This document shows, piece after piece, positions 18,004 through 25,340 of a stretch of 30,774 bases of DNA. Each line of letters opens with the position of its first letter. Position 1 is the stretch's first letter. Under the pieces are notes generated by a model. The model did no database searches, was not told the DNA's origin, and was given only the letters and a program-made list of their open reading frames with translations. Made by a program: the position numbers and the translations under genes. Origin of the DNA: JAGOEX01 sp964630905 (GTDB lineage Bacteria > UBP6 > UBA1177). Location of the stretch: positions 1 through 30,774 of the forward strand of contig CAZVWR010000037.1 of NCBI GenBank assembly GCA_964630905.1, in the 5' to 3' direction.

Positions 18004-18038
18004 AATTACCTCCATCAGTTAAATACGCGCAAGGTTAC

Positions 18039-18068
18039 AGTATAACATTTCAGTTTTCAAGTTTTCAT
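18039..18068 (-). promoter_or_regulatory. Possible promoter of the pyrH-dxr cluster
   Basis: On the minus strand ATGAAA (18063-18068, 4/6) and TATACT (18039-18044, 5/6) are 18 bases apart, 36 bases before the pyrH start. No terminator hairpin for the preceding gene was found in this 100-base gap. Confidence 0.4.
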
Positions 18069-18103
18069 TGATTGAAAAATTTTAATAGTATTATGGAAGA
18101 TGT

Positions 18104-19144
18104 TTATACTTCTGAGTTCTTGAAGACGAAAGGATAGTTGACTGTTACTATTCCGCCTCCTTTGGGTTTGGGGAATCTGATCTGTTTGATGACAGATGCG
18201 ACACAGCTTTCGACCGGTTCGCTTTTCATTGTTGTCCTGCTGACTTTGCTGGTGCTTACCGAGCCGTTTCCGCCAATTATGAATGTGATAGATATCCTGC
18301 CGAAAAGATTGGGGCTTTTTGCAAGTTCCTTTTCATAGCACCACCTGATCTTGGCAAGATTTCTTTTGATATATGCGTCAACGACCGATCTGTCAATTGC
18401 ACCCATGATAACCGCGGCGCCTCCGCCTGCAGAAAGGTTCGAAGGAGCTTTTTTAAATCCGCCGCCCGAAACCATTGCGTGTTTGCTTTTGGGATTTCCG
18501 CCACGGCCTCTTGTGGCAATTCCTCCAATAGAAAGTGCATTTCCACCGCCTCCAGTTGCAAAGCCTCTTACTGAAAGTCCTCCCGATCCAAACTGGTCAA
18601 CTCCTGAAAGTCCGGCAACTGAACCGAGATTTTTTTCAAGTCCTGCTCCGACACCGCCACCTCCAAAGATTTTGTCAATTACAGTTGCTCCGCTGCTGAG
18701 AACTCCCATTATTCCTGATGAGTGTGCAACTTTTTCGTCAATTGCCGCTCTGCTGCTTCCTTCAGCATTGGCAATTGAGCTGTTCTTTTTGCCGATACGC
18801 CCTTCATCTCCAATAGCTTTTCTTGACTGTGTCGCATCCGCAAGACCGTCAACTTCAACTTTGAGCAGGATCTTTTTGACTGGTTCGATCTCTTCAACTT
18901 TCGGATCTTCAACTACCGGTTCATGAATAAATGAGTCAAATCTTCCAGTGTAGCTATTGTCAATAATGTCAACCTCGATAGGCGGAACTTCCACAAACAT
19001 GTTGATCGCATAAAATCCGGGTATTAAGACTGCAAGAAAGATCAGTGCAAAATCCCGGTCAATGAGTTCCATGATCTCTTCCATATACCTTCTTTTGTAA
19101 ACCACCTTTTCTTCATACTTAGTGTTTTTAATTGAGCTTTTCAT
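18104..19144 (-). CDS. AgmX/PglI-tail (TonB-like) membrane protein with Gly-rich linker
   Basis: 346 residues. A charged cytoplasmic N-terminus is followed by one membrane helix (about 31-52, FALIFLAVLIPGFYAINMFV), an acidic/Pro segment with V-E-E-I-E-P-V-K, a Gly/Ser-rich linker (about 120-250), and a C-terminal domain (252-342) with YIKRNLAKIRWCYEKELAK, GRISITFIIGGNGSV and IRFPKPKGGGIVTVNYPFVF. This tail is the AgmX/PglI type known in Myxococcota, related in form to the TonB C-terminus; the two Cys may form a disulfide. It probably spans the periplasm from the inner membrane. The start at 19144 has GGAGG five bases upstream. It follows the vWA lipoprotein gene by 11 bases and shares its linker motifs. 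Function unknown. Confidence 0.82.
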   Translation of the reverse strand: MKSSIKNTKYEEKVVYKRRYMEEIMELIDRDFALIFLAVLIPGFYAINMFVEVPPIEVDIIDNSYTGRFDSFIHEPVVEDPKVEEIEPVKKILLKVEVDGLADATQSRKAIGDEGRIGKKNSSIANAEGSSRAAIDEKVAHSSGIMGVLSSGATVIDKIFGGGGVGAGLEKNLGSVAGLSGVDQFGSGGLSVRGFATGGGGNALSIGGIATRGRGGNPKSKHAMVSGGGFKKAPSNLSAGGGAAVIMGAIDRSVVDAYIKRNLAKIRWCYEKELAKSPNLFGRISITFIIGGNGSVSTSKVSRTTMKSEPVESCVASVIKQIRFPKPKGGGIVTVNYPFVFKNSEV

Positions 19145-19155
19145 GACACCCTCCA

Positions 19156-20997
19156 TTATTTAACTGAGGAAATTAATTGAGATTTTTCAATAAGGTTGAT
19201 GAATTCGGCACGATAGCCGTGTTCATCATTCCCTTTTGAGTTCTTTGCCGATGAAACTACAAAATCCCACGAAAGTTTTTCAACTTCTTTTGATTTTTTA
19301 AGGATCATCCCTGCCGCCGCGACACTCACAGCAAACCTTGTGTCGGCTGAAGTCTTGTCAAAATCGATGAAACTGTCTGTTTTCACTGCTTTTTTTATAA
19401 GCATGCTCTTGTCGCCATCCGGCTTTTTGAACCGCACTTTCACTGTTGCGGTTTCGTCGGGAGAAAGGTTTTCAGCAGGTTCAACTTTCTGGTATTTCAG
19501 TTCATCAACAATTGGAGTAACATCCGCATTTGCCGGAATTATCTCATACATGGCTGTAACTGTGTGACCTGCTCCGATCTCGCCTGCATCTTTTTTGTCG
19601 TTGTTGAAATCCTCTTTTTTGAGCATTCTGTTCTCATACCCGATAAGCCGGTATCCTGAAACTGCCGCAGGATTGAACTCGATCTGAATTTTTACATCTT
19701 TTGCAATTGTGAAAAGTGTTCCCGACATCTCATTTACAAGAACTTTCTTTGCCTCAAGAAGATTGTCGATGTAGGCAAAATTTCCATTTCCCTTGTCGGC
19801 GAGTTTTTCCATTTTTGCATCTTTGTAATTGCCCATTCCGTAGCCGAGAACCGTGAGGAAAACTCCTTTTCCCCGCTCTTCCTCAATAAGCTTTACCAAC
19901 TCAGAATCATCTGAGATACCGACATTGAAATCTCCGTCAGTCGCAAGGACTACACGATTATTTCCCCCTTTGATGAAGTTCTTTTCTGCAAGTTTGTATG
20001 CAAGCTGGATTCCCTGTGCTCCGGCTGTTGAGCCGCCGGCATAAAGATTTTCGATGGCAGCTATAATTTTTTCCTTTTCATTTCCTTTTGTAGGTTCAAG
20101 AACTGTTCCGGCAGACCCGGCATAGACTGCGATAGAAACAAGGTCATCTTTCCTTAAATTGTTGATTAACAGCTTAAGTGACTGTTTTAACAAAGGAAGT
20201 TTGTTGTGGCTCTGCATTGAACCAGATACATCGATAAGAAAGACAAGGTTGCTTGGCGGAGCTTTTTCAAGGTTGATCTCTTTTCCTTTGATACCGATCT
20301 TTAAAATCCTGTGTTCACTTTTCCAAGGACACGATGTAAGTTCAGTTGAGATTTTTACAGGATCGCCGTTGGAAGGTTGAGGATAGTTGTAGGTAAAATA
20401 GTTGATCATTTCTTCAATTCGCACTGCATCAGCAGGAGGAAGTTCGTGATTTGTCAGAAATCTCCTGATGTTTGAATAACTTGCAGTGTCAACATCAACT
20501 GAAAAAGTTGAAAGAGGATCTGCTTTTGCCGATTTCCAGCCGTTTTCATCGGGTGATTCATACTGTTCAGTGTTTTCAGCATAAAAAACGGGTGACATGG
20601 CGACTCTTCCATTAAGTGCTCTTCGTGCATAGCCGCTTACAGTTCCGTAAGCACTTGATCCGCCTCCCATTCCTGTTCCGCTGACACCGATGCCGCCACC
20701 GCCAAAAACCTTACCTCCGCTTCCGAATTGGTCGATTCCTTTTCTTGTGGAAACCATACCATAACTTTTTTTGTCACCGACTCTTCCTTCTCCGCTTGCC
20801 AGAGCACCCATGATTCCGCTTGAATTTGCAACTTTCTCATCCTTTTTTTCAGTTTCATCCACCACGACCATTCTTGCAAAGCGTTGAGTTTCGTTAGGTT
20901 TAGACTCCATTACTTCGGTGTTCGATTCCTTTTCAGGTGTTGAGCAGGAAAAGATTAAAAGTGTGAAAACATTGAAGATAGCGATAATTTTTTTCAT
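19156..20997 (-). CDS. YfbK-type von Willebrand factor A domain lipoprotein
   Basis: 613 residues. A lipoprotein signal ends at Cys18 (LLIFSC). After an acidic spacer comes a Gly-rich linker (53-113) carrying KVANSSGIMGAL and GIDQFGSGG. Then comes the YfbK-family N-terminal segment (about 164-208, STFSVDVDTASYSNIRRFL), a vWA domain from about 249 with the MIDAS motif DVSGS (Asp256, Ser258, Ser260) and TDGDFNVGISDDSELV, and a C-terminal family region to the end. vWA domains bind proteins through a divalent metal, and this one should lie outside the inner membrane. Residue 20997 was chosen as start because GGAGAG lies four bases upstream. It is cotranscribed with the AgmX-tail gene. Partners are unknown. 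Confidence 0.87.
   Translation of the reverse strand: MKKIIAIFNVFTLLIFSCSTPEKESNTEVMESKPNETQRFARMVVVDETEKKDEKVANSSGIMGALASGEGRVGDKKSYGMVSTRKGIDQFGSGGKVFGGGGIGVSGTGMGGGSSAYGTVSGYARRALNGRVAMSPVFYAENTEQYESPDENGWKSAKADPLSTFSVDVDTASYSNIRRFLTNHELPPADAVRIEEMINYFTYNYPQPSNGDPVKISTELTSCPWKSEHRILKIGIKGKEINLEKAPPSNLVFLIDVSGSMQSHNKLPLLKQSLKLLINNLRKDDLVSIAVYAGSAGTVLEPTKGNEKEKIIAAIENLYAGGSTAGAQGIQLAYKLAEKNFIKGGNNRVVLATDGDFNVGISDDSELVKLIEEERGKGVFLTVLGYGMGNYKDAKMEKLADKGNGNFAYIDNLLEAKKVLVNEMSGTLFTIAKDVKIQIEFNPAAVSGYRLIGYENRMLKKEDFNNDKKDAGEIGAGHTVTAMYEIIPANADVTPIVDELKYQKVEPAENLSPDETATVKVRFKKPDGDKSMLIKKAVKTDSFIDFDKTSADTRFAVSVAAAGMILKKSKEVEKLSWDFVVSSAKNSKGNDEHGYRAEFINLIEKSQLISSVK
20659..20841 (-). other. Linker motif shared with the neighbouring AgmX-tail protein
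   Basis: This coding segment of the vWA lipoprotein (residues 53-113) has DEKVANSSGIMGALASG and, 18 residues on, GIDQFGSGG followed by a Gly run. The AgmX-tail protein has DEKVAHSSGIMGVLSSG and GVDQFGSGG in residues 136-189 (18578-18739), again followed by Gly-rich sequence. Surrounding domains are unrelated. Confidence 0.85.
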
Positions 20998-21045
20998 GAC
21001 ACTCTCCATTGATTCGGTTGATAAAAAGCCGGTTTACAGTTTCAG

Positions 21046-21051
21046 ATTAAA
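21046..21051 (-). promoter_or_regulatory. Possible -10 element of the vWA/AgmX-tail operon
   Basis: TTTAAT on the minus strand, 48 bases before the vWA start. The -35 position has no consensus and instead falls at the edge of the proximal 22-bp repeat (21071-21092), as expected for an activator-dependent promoter. Confidence 0.35.
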
Positions 21052-21070
21052 CGATTTTTTTTACTTATTC

Positions 21071-21144
21071 GTCCTGTCACATGAGGAAGAACAAATTTGC
21101 TGAAATATTGAAGAGTTTAAAAGTTCTGACACATAAGGAAGAAC
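21071..21144. promoter_or_regulatory. Pair of 22-bp direct repeats, candidate regulator-binding sites
   Basis: GTCCTGTCACATGAGGAAGA plus AC (21071-21092) and GTTCTGACACATAAGGAAGA plus AC (21123-21144) match at 19 of 22 positions and start 52 bases apart, about five helical turns. The distal copy has inverted ends GTTCT/AGAAC. They fill the gap between the AraC-type regulator gene and the vWA lipoprotein gene, so that regulator is the natural candidate to bind them (inference). Confidence 0.6.
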
Positions 21145-21150
21145 TTTAAA

Positions 21151-22341
21151 TTACGAGTGTTTCTTCCTGAAATTGCTGGGAGTTTCGCCCAGGATGTTCT
21201 TGAAATAGGTGTTGAATGCACTTTTTGAATTGAATCCCGACATATATATGATTTCAAGGATACTTTTTTCTTTGTGGACAGGATCTTTTAAAAGTTCCGC
21301 GGCATATTTTATCCTTGCCGAGTTGATGAAAACATAAAAATTGTCGCCTGTTCTGCTGTTGATAAGCTGTGAAAGGTGATACGGCCTGATGTGTATCATT
21401 TCTGCAAGATCGACAAGTGTAAGATTACTGTCGGTGAAAGGGGTTTTTTCGGCCATTATTTCTTTTAAAAGTTCAAACGCTTTCTGTGCAAGTTCATCCG
21501 GCATCTTATTTTTCTGGTATTTTTCAGTAGTTGATACTTCAGTTTTTTCTTCGCTACCGGTTTTTTCAGCAGGTTCATCTTCAAATATAAGATCAGATAT
21601 CGAAAGAGATGGTCTGAGGAATGAAAGATCGGTGAATGCCATGAAGGTAAAAGGAAATATAATGGCGGCAAGGCAGTAAAGAAAATGGAACGGAATGTCG
21701 GGGCGTATGAAAGACGGTCCTGTCAGATACCCGTGGAAAATAAATGTCAGATATATCGCACAAATGATGTAAAGAGCTGAAAACAGATAAAGTTTTAATA
21801 TTTTTCTTGTGTCAATAGTCGAATAGAAACCCATTACAGTCTTTTTATATTTGTAAGTGAGTGCAAGCGGCAGAACCGAGTACATAAAAAAGAAGATGAC
21901 GGTAAGAAACATCATGGCATGCGGATAGTATTCAATGTATGCGACGCCTTTTACATAGTGCTCATAAAGGAATATCTTGGTTGCAGGAGTTTTGAAAATG
22001 AAAGGTGTCATAAGAGAAAAGTGGGTGAGAAAAGGGATGAAATGAAACAGGTGGTCTGTTTTTACCCTTGAATGATACCCTGTAGCGATTGAAAATATCA
22101 GAAAAAAAAGGGGGCCGTAAAGAAGAATAAGCGGTCTTGACAATCCGAGAAAATGGGGAAAAGCCATGTAGCTCTTTGAAAGCATGAATACAGCAAAAGC
22201 ACAGTCAATTGCGAAGACCAGAAGTACAACAGACAATATTTTTAATGCCTGACAAGATTCTTTTGAAAAGAAAAGGAAAACAGCACAAATCAATGCCGCC
22301 CCTGAAAATCCGGCAAAAATAAAAGGAGTTACTGTTTCCAT
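21151..22341 (-). CDS. Membrane-anchored AraC-family transcription regulator
   Basis: 396 residues. The N-terminal 245 residues hold about seven hydrophobic helices (from TPFIFAGFSGAALICAVFLF to FHFLYCLAAIIFPFTFMAF). A Glu/Lys-rich linker leads to a C-terminal AraC-type DNA-binding domain with both helix-turn-helix units: LTLVDLAEMIHIRPYHLSQL and ILEIIYMSGFNSKSAFNTYF, then the family end ETPSNFRK. DNA binding thus occurs at the membrane, with the helical part probably sensing an envelope signal. An ATG at 22368 is excluded because the likely transcription start is about there; the chosen ATG has AGGGA six bases upstream. The next gene on the strand is the vWA lipoprotein. Confidence 0.85.
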   Translation of the reverse strand: METVTPFIFAGFSGAALICAVFLFFSKESCQALKILSVVLLVFAIDCAFAVFMLSKSYMAFPHFLGLSRPLILLYGPLFFLIFSIATGYHSRVKTDHLFHFIPFLTHFSLMTPFIFKTPATKIFLYEHYVKGVAYIEYYPHAMMFLTVIFFFMYSVLPLALTYKYKKTVMGFYSTIDTRKILKLYLFSALYIICAIYLTFIFHGYLTGPSFIRPDIPFHFLYCLAAIIFPFTFMAFTDLSFLRPSLSISDLIFEDEPAEKTGSEEKTEVSTTEKYQKNKMPDELAQKAFELLKEIMAEKTPFTDSNLTLVDLAEMIHIRPYHLSQLINSRTGDNFYVFINSARIKYAAELLKDPVHKEKSILEIIYMSGFNSKSAFNTYFKNILGETPSNFRKKHS

Positions 22342-22371
22342 GATCATTCCCTGCAAAGACAAGTTCATATA

Positions 22372-22400
22372 AATATAACAGAAAACAGATCAGATGTAAA
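22372..22400 (-). promoter_or_regulatory. Promoter of the AraC-type regulator gene
   Basis: On the minus strand TTTACA (22395-22400, 5/6) and TATATT (22372-22377, 5/6) are 17 bases apart. The predicted transcript begins near 22365, which supports the downstream start at 22341. Confidence 0.6.
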
Positions 22401-22436
22401 TTGAATGAATTAACGATATCTCTTGGAAAAAAAAAG

Positions 22437-22511
22437 TGGCGACCCTTGGGGGGCTCGAACCCCCGTTACCGACGTGAAAGGCCGATGTCCTAACCACTAG
22501 ACGAAAGGGTC
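22437..22511 (-). tRNA. trnE: tRNA-Glu (anticodon TTC)
   Basis: Full cloverleaf on the minus strand, with a perfect 7-bp acceptor stem GACCCTT/AAGGGTC, discriminator G and encoded CCA. The anticodon loop reads CTTTCAC (anticodon TTC), and the T arm has GGTTCGAGCC. A run of nine T follows the CCA directly (22427-22435) and may end the transcript, though no separate hairpin precedes it. It lies 17 bases after tRNA-Lys and surely shares its transcript. Confidence 0.97.
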
Positions 22512-22528
22512 GCCTGAAAAAATGAGAA

Positions 22529-22604
22529 TGGTGGGTCGGGCGGGATTCGAACCCACGACCACCTGATTAAAAGTCAGATGCTCTACCAACTGAGCTACCG
22601 ACCC
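22529..22604 (-). tRNA. trnK: tRNA-Lys (anticodon TTT)
   Basis: Full 76-base cloverleaf on the minus strand: acceptor stem GGGTCGG/CCGACCC, discriminator A, encoded CCA, D arm AGCTCAGTTGGTAGAGC, anticodon loop ACTTTTAA with anticodon TTT, and T arm GTGGGTTCGAATCCC. It is the first of a two-tRNA unit. Confidence 0.97.
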
Positions 22605-22651
22605 AACTCAACATTTTCTGATCAACTTACAAGGACCAAAGTTGCCCGTGT

Positions 22652-22679
22652 ATAGTAGTGTAAAGGCCTTCTTTGTCAA
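22652..22679 (-). promoter_or_regulatory. Promoter of the tRNA-Lys/tRNA-Glu unit
   Basis: On the minus strand a perfect TTGACA (22674-22679) and TACTAT (22652-22657, 4/6) are 16 bases apart, followed by a GC-rich ACACGGGCAAC. A GC-rich discriminator after the -10 is typical of promoters under stringent control (inference). Confidence 0.5.
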
Positions 22680-22756
22680 ACTTTTTGTTTGAAAAGAATG
22701 TAAGTGCATGTAATTATTAGTTCATTAACATTGTTTGCTTTGATGAGAGAGTTTGT

Positions 22757-22785
22757 TTGAAAAATTATGAAATATAAGTTAAAAT
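22757..22785 (+). promoter_or_regulatory. Promoter of the sugar permease gene
   Basis: TTGAAA (22757-22762) and TAAAAT (22780-22785) are 17 bases apart, each 5/6 to consensus, 24 bases before the permease start. Confidence 0.6.
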
Positions 22786-22809
22786 CATGAGATTTTTGGA
22801 GGATTTACG

Positions 22810-23667
22810 ATGCCGGGGAAGAAAAATGTAGGAATTCTAAGGGTTTTACTGATGCACACATCTTTAATACTTATTTGTGCGGCAGTTATATACCCTGTTC
22901 TCTGGGTTTTAAAAATGGCACTGAGTCCTGAACAGGGGTTTTCCCTTTCAGCAAATCCGCTTCCTGTTGAGTTTTCACTTGATAACTTCAGGCATGTCAT
23001 TTTTACAACTGATTCTTCGGGCGGATGGCTTTTCGGAAGGCAGTTTTTTAACAGCGTTGTCATTTCAGCCGCCACTACTGTTCTCGGAATAACTTTAGCA
23101 ACTACAGCAGGTTATGCTTTCTCAAGGTTTGAATTTCCCGGGAAAGACCTTGGAATGAAAATGTTTCTTGTGAGTCAGATGTTTCCCGGTGTTGTTATGG
23201 CGATACCGCTTTATATCCTGCTTGATAAACTGGGGCTTCTGAACAGTATGACAGGGCTTGTTCTTGTGTATTCGACAACAGCAATCCCTTTCTGCGTCTG
23301 GATGCTCAAAGGATATTTCGATACTATTCCCAAAGACCTTGAAGAAGCTGCGATAATTGACGGTGCGTCTCAGTGGACGATATTTTTCACAGTGATAATG
23401 CCGCTTGCAAAGCCTGCAATAGTTGTGACGGCACTTTTCAGTTTTATGACAGCGTGGAACGAATTCATACTTGCCGCAACATTTTTAGGAAATGAAAAAG
23501 CTTTTACGCTTCCTGTAACCTTACAGCATTATGTCGGAAGTTATTCGACTGAATGGGGGTATTTTGCCGCCGGAGCGATCATTGTTTCGATTCCTGTCAT
23601 GGTGCTTTTCTTCATTTTGCAGAAAAGTCTGATAGGGGGTCTTACGGCAGGTGGAGTAAAGGGATGA
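22810..23667 (+). CDS. MalG-like ABC sugar transporter permease
   Basis: 285 residues with six membrane helices and an N-terminal periplasmic loop, the layout of MalG-type permeases. The cytoplasmic EAA loop that docks the ATPase is clear: LEEAAIIDGASQWTIFFTVI with MPLAKPA after it. FMTAWNEFILAATFL and the ending GLTAGGVKG are also typical of the family. It would carry maltose, maltodextrin or a related sugar across the inner membrane. No MalF-type partner, binding protein or ATPase gene is in the window, so the rest of the transporter must be encoded elsewhere. GGAGG lies seven bases before the ATG. The next gene, 21 bases on, has a starch-binding-like module, which fits a glucan theme. Confidence 0.92.
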   Translation: MPGKKNVGILRVLLMHTSLILICAAVIYPVLWVLKMALSPEQGFSLSANPLPVEFSLDNFRHVIFTTDSSGGWLFGRQFFNSVVISAATTVLGITLATTAGYAFSRFEFPGKDLGMKMFLVSQMFPGVVMAIPLYILLDKLGLLNSMTGLVLVYSTTAIPFCVWMLKGYFDTIPKDLEEAAIIDGASQWTIFFTVIMPLAKPAIVVTALFSFMTAWNEFILAATFLGNEKAFTLPVTLQHYVGSYSTEWGYFAAGAIIVSIPVMVLFFILQKSLIGGLTAGGVKG

Positions 23668-23688
23668 TAGTTTTTTGAGGAGGATAAA

Positions 23689-24555
23689 ATGGTAAGAGTA
23701 GTTATCACTTTAATTTCTGCTATTTTTGTCATGTTCTCATTCCTGACATGCAGCAAGTCAGATGACAAGGATTGCATAAACACCAAGGATTGTCCGAAAG
23801 GATATGAGTGTATCGACTTTAAGTGCAAAGAGGATGCAACAGGTGATACAGGTAACACCGGCAATACAGGAAATAGTGGTGATACCGGAGACACAGGAAA
23901 CACTGGAAATTCTGGTAACAGTGGAGACACTGGAAATAGCGGCGACACCGGAAACACTGGAAATAGTGGTGATAGTGGTGATAGTGGAGATACCGGCGAT
24001 ACAGGCAACACCGGAAATAGTGGAGATACCGGCAACACAGGAGACACAGGCAATACCGGAAATACCGGAAATTCTGGCAACACCGGTGATTCTGGCGATA
24101 CTGGCGACACAGGAAACACTGGTGATACAGGAGATACAGGCAACACCGGCAACACAGGAGATACTGGAAACACCGGCGATACTGGTAACACCGGCAACAC
24201 CGGTGACACAGCTCCCGATGGATTTACAGCTCACTACTGCACAGGATGGATTTCACCGAAAATACATTTTAATAACGGTTCAGACGGTTGGACAACAACA
24301 CCCGGGCTGGAAATGACATCTGAAGGGACTTCCGGACCGGCATTATGCGGCAACTGGTTCAAATATACCCATAACGGAGCATGGACAGGAACAGTCACAT
24401 TTGTATTCAACAACGGCAGCCCCTCAGGTGATGCAGACTGGGGCAAGGCATGCGGCTCAAAAGATTTTGTTTCAACAGACAAGGAATTCTGGGTTGTTAA
24501 AGGACTTGTTTTCAGCTATCTTCCGACAGGTGCTGATAATTTTGAGTGTCCGTAA
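23689..24555 (+). CDS. Lipoprotein with Gly-Asp/Asn-Thr/Ser triplet stalk and CBM25-like starch-binding module
   Basis: 288 residues. An N-terminal signal (MVRVVITLISAIFVMFSFLTC) gives Cys21 as the probable lipidated residue, with Thr at -1, which is unusual. A small Cys-rich knot follows (DCINTKDCPKGYECIDFKCK), then 41 G-[D/N]-[T/S] triplets (residues 52-174), then a C-terminal domain of about 110 residues. That domain contains SPKIHFNNGSDGWTTTPGLE, TVTFVFNNGS and DADWGKACG, matching the pattern of family 25/26 starch-binding modules (Y/F-IHY-x-W-TxxPG-M ... F-N-x-G ... W-D). The layout suggests a binding module held off the membrane on a flexible stalk. GGAGG lies five bases before the ATG. 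It probably shares a transcript with the permease. Confidence 0.82.
   Translation: MVRVVITLISAIFVMFSFLTCSKSDDKDCINTKDCPKGYECIDFKCKEDATGDTGNTGNTGNSGDTGDTGNTGNSGNSGDTGNSGDTGNTGNSGDSGDSGDTGDTGNTGNSGDTGNTGDTGNTGNTGNSGNTGDSGDTGDTGNTGDTGDTGNTGNTGDTGNTGDTGNTGNTGDTAPDGFTAHYCTGWISPKIHFNNGSDGWTTTPGLEMTSEGTSGPALCGNWFKYTHNGAWTGTVTFVFNNGSPSGDADWGKACGSKDFVSTDKEFWVVKGLVFSYLPTGADNFECP
23842..24210 (+). repeat. 9-bp tandem repeat tract coding 41 G-[D/N]-[T/S] triplets
   Basis: 369 bases of imperfect 9-bp units of the form GGN-RAY-ANY, all in frame. Third bases vary freely (ACA, ACC, ACT; GGA, GGC, GGT) while amino acids do not, so the protein sequence is under constraint rather than being a recent DNA expansion. 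The tract leaves all six frames largely open and gives rise to false long reading frames. Confidence 0.93.
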
Positions 24556-24615
24556 TTAAGTGAAAAAATCTTTTTATTTTACAAATAAAGTAAAAGCAGG
24601 AAGGATAATCCAGAA

Positions 24616-24621
24616 TATAAT
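24616..24621 (+). promoter_or_regulatory. Possible -10 element before the DUF1566-type lipoprotein gene
   Basis: A perfect TATAAT, about 100 bases before the ATG, in the otherwise featureless 164-base gap after the starch-binding lipoprotein gene. No good -35 lies at the right distance. Confidence 0.25.
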
Positions 24622-24719
24622 TCTTACTTGTATAGATGATGAGATTGAGGGGTCTTCGGATTGTCTTTTCAGATTTCCTAATTCCGTTAGTGAAGCACAA
24701 AATCTTGCTGGAGAATGAT

Positions 24720-25298
24720 ATGAGAGAATATTTAATAATATTTTTAATTCTTTTTTCTTTTTGTGCCTGTGATAGTAAAGAAGAGGATAAAACTCGTGGA
24801 GAGCCGAGAACGATTACTCATCCTGAAACAGGACTGGAGTATTATTATGAAGTGCCGGGAGGAAAAATATATGTTTCTGAAATGACAGAATTCTGTGAAA
24901 AACTTGATTTTGAAGGCACTGGCTGGAGGTGGCCGAATATTGATGAATTAAGAGAGCTCGTGACTGGATGCCCCAATATAATGCCGGGTGGAAAGTGTGG
25001 AATCACAAATGACAATTATGATCGGAAATATTATTCCGGCACAGATTGTGGATGTTATGAAGAAGATTCCACAGCTAACGATGAAGGTGAGTTTGAGAAC
25101 CTTTCAATAATCCATGATTCAGATAGTGAGAAAGCGTGTGCCTCAGTGTATTCCAGTACTCCAGATATGTACACATCAAATCCTGATTCAATGAACTATT
25201 GGAAGATTAACTTTGTTGGTGGAGGGAGTCTTTCTATTAGTAATTATTATGCTGTTGATACAAGAACTGACCCCGTCTGTGTTCGTGATCCACAGTAA
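24720..25298 (+). CDS. DUF1566-type lipoprotein
   Basis: 192 residues. The signal MREYLIIFLILFSFCAC gives Cys17 as lipidation site, with Asp at +2, followed by an acidic spacer. The body has TGLEYYYEVPGGKIYVSEMT, GTGWRWPNIDELRELVTGCP, and an ending SNYYAVDTRTDPVCVRD. This is the DUF1566 (Lcl C-terminal) layout, in which a WRLPT-I-EL motif and a final VRCVR-like Cys recur; function is unknown, surface or periplasmic. GGAG six bases upstream fixes the start at 24720; a longer frame from 24636 lacks a signal peptide at its N-terminus and a ribosome site. Confidence 0.78.
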   Translation: MREYLIIFLILFSFCACDSKEEDKTRGEPRTITHPETGLEYYYEVPGGKIYVSEMTEFCEKLDFEGTGWRWPNIDELRELVTGCPNIMPGGKCGITNDNYDRKYYSGTDCGCYEEDSTANDEGEFENLSIIHDSDSEKACASVYSSTPDMYTSNPDSMNYWKINFVGGGSLSISNYYAVDTRTDPVCVRDPQ

Positions 25299-25340
25299 TT
25301 CTAAATAATATCAATTTGTTAGCAATAAAACCTGAGTTTT

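Noticed and set aside
18054..18078. TTTTCAA/TTGAAAA inverted repeat as a terminator
   Set aside because: The stem is short and AT-only apart from one pair, the loop is long, and no T-run follows on the minus strand.
18351..18926. Pro-rich 191-residue frame on the plus strand
   Set aside because: It mirrors the Gly-rich linker of the AgmX-tail gene on the opposite strand and has no family features.
21071..21144. CRISPR-like repeats
   Set aside because: Only two imperfect copies, no array, no cas genes; the position before an operon fits regulatory sites better.
22341..22368. ATG at 22368 as the start of the AraC-type regulator
   Set aside because: No ribosome site precedes it and the predicted transcript starts at about that base; the ATG at 22341 has AGGGA at good distance.
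23842..24210. Collagen-like protein
   Set aside because: Gly is at every third residue but there is no proline and positions 2 and 3 are only Asp/Asn and Thr/Ser, so a collagen triple helix is unlikely.
23541..24316. Long reading frames on both strands across the triplet-repeat tract (for example Pro/Val/Ser-rich frames on the minus strand)
   Set aside because: They are by-products of a 9-bp in-frame repeat that leaves all frames open. They lack ribosome sites and the plus frame from 23689 has a signal peptide and a folded C-terminal domain.
24636..24719. Upstream extension of the DUF1566-type lipoprotein
   Set aside because: It would place 28 extra residues before the lipoprotein signal and has no ribosome site.
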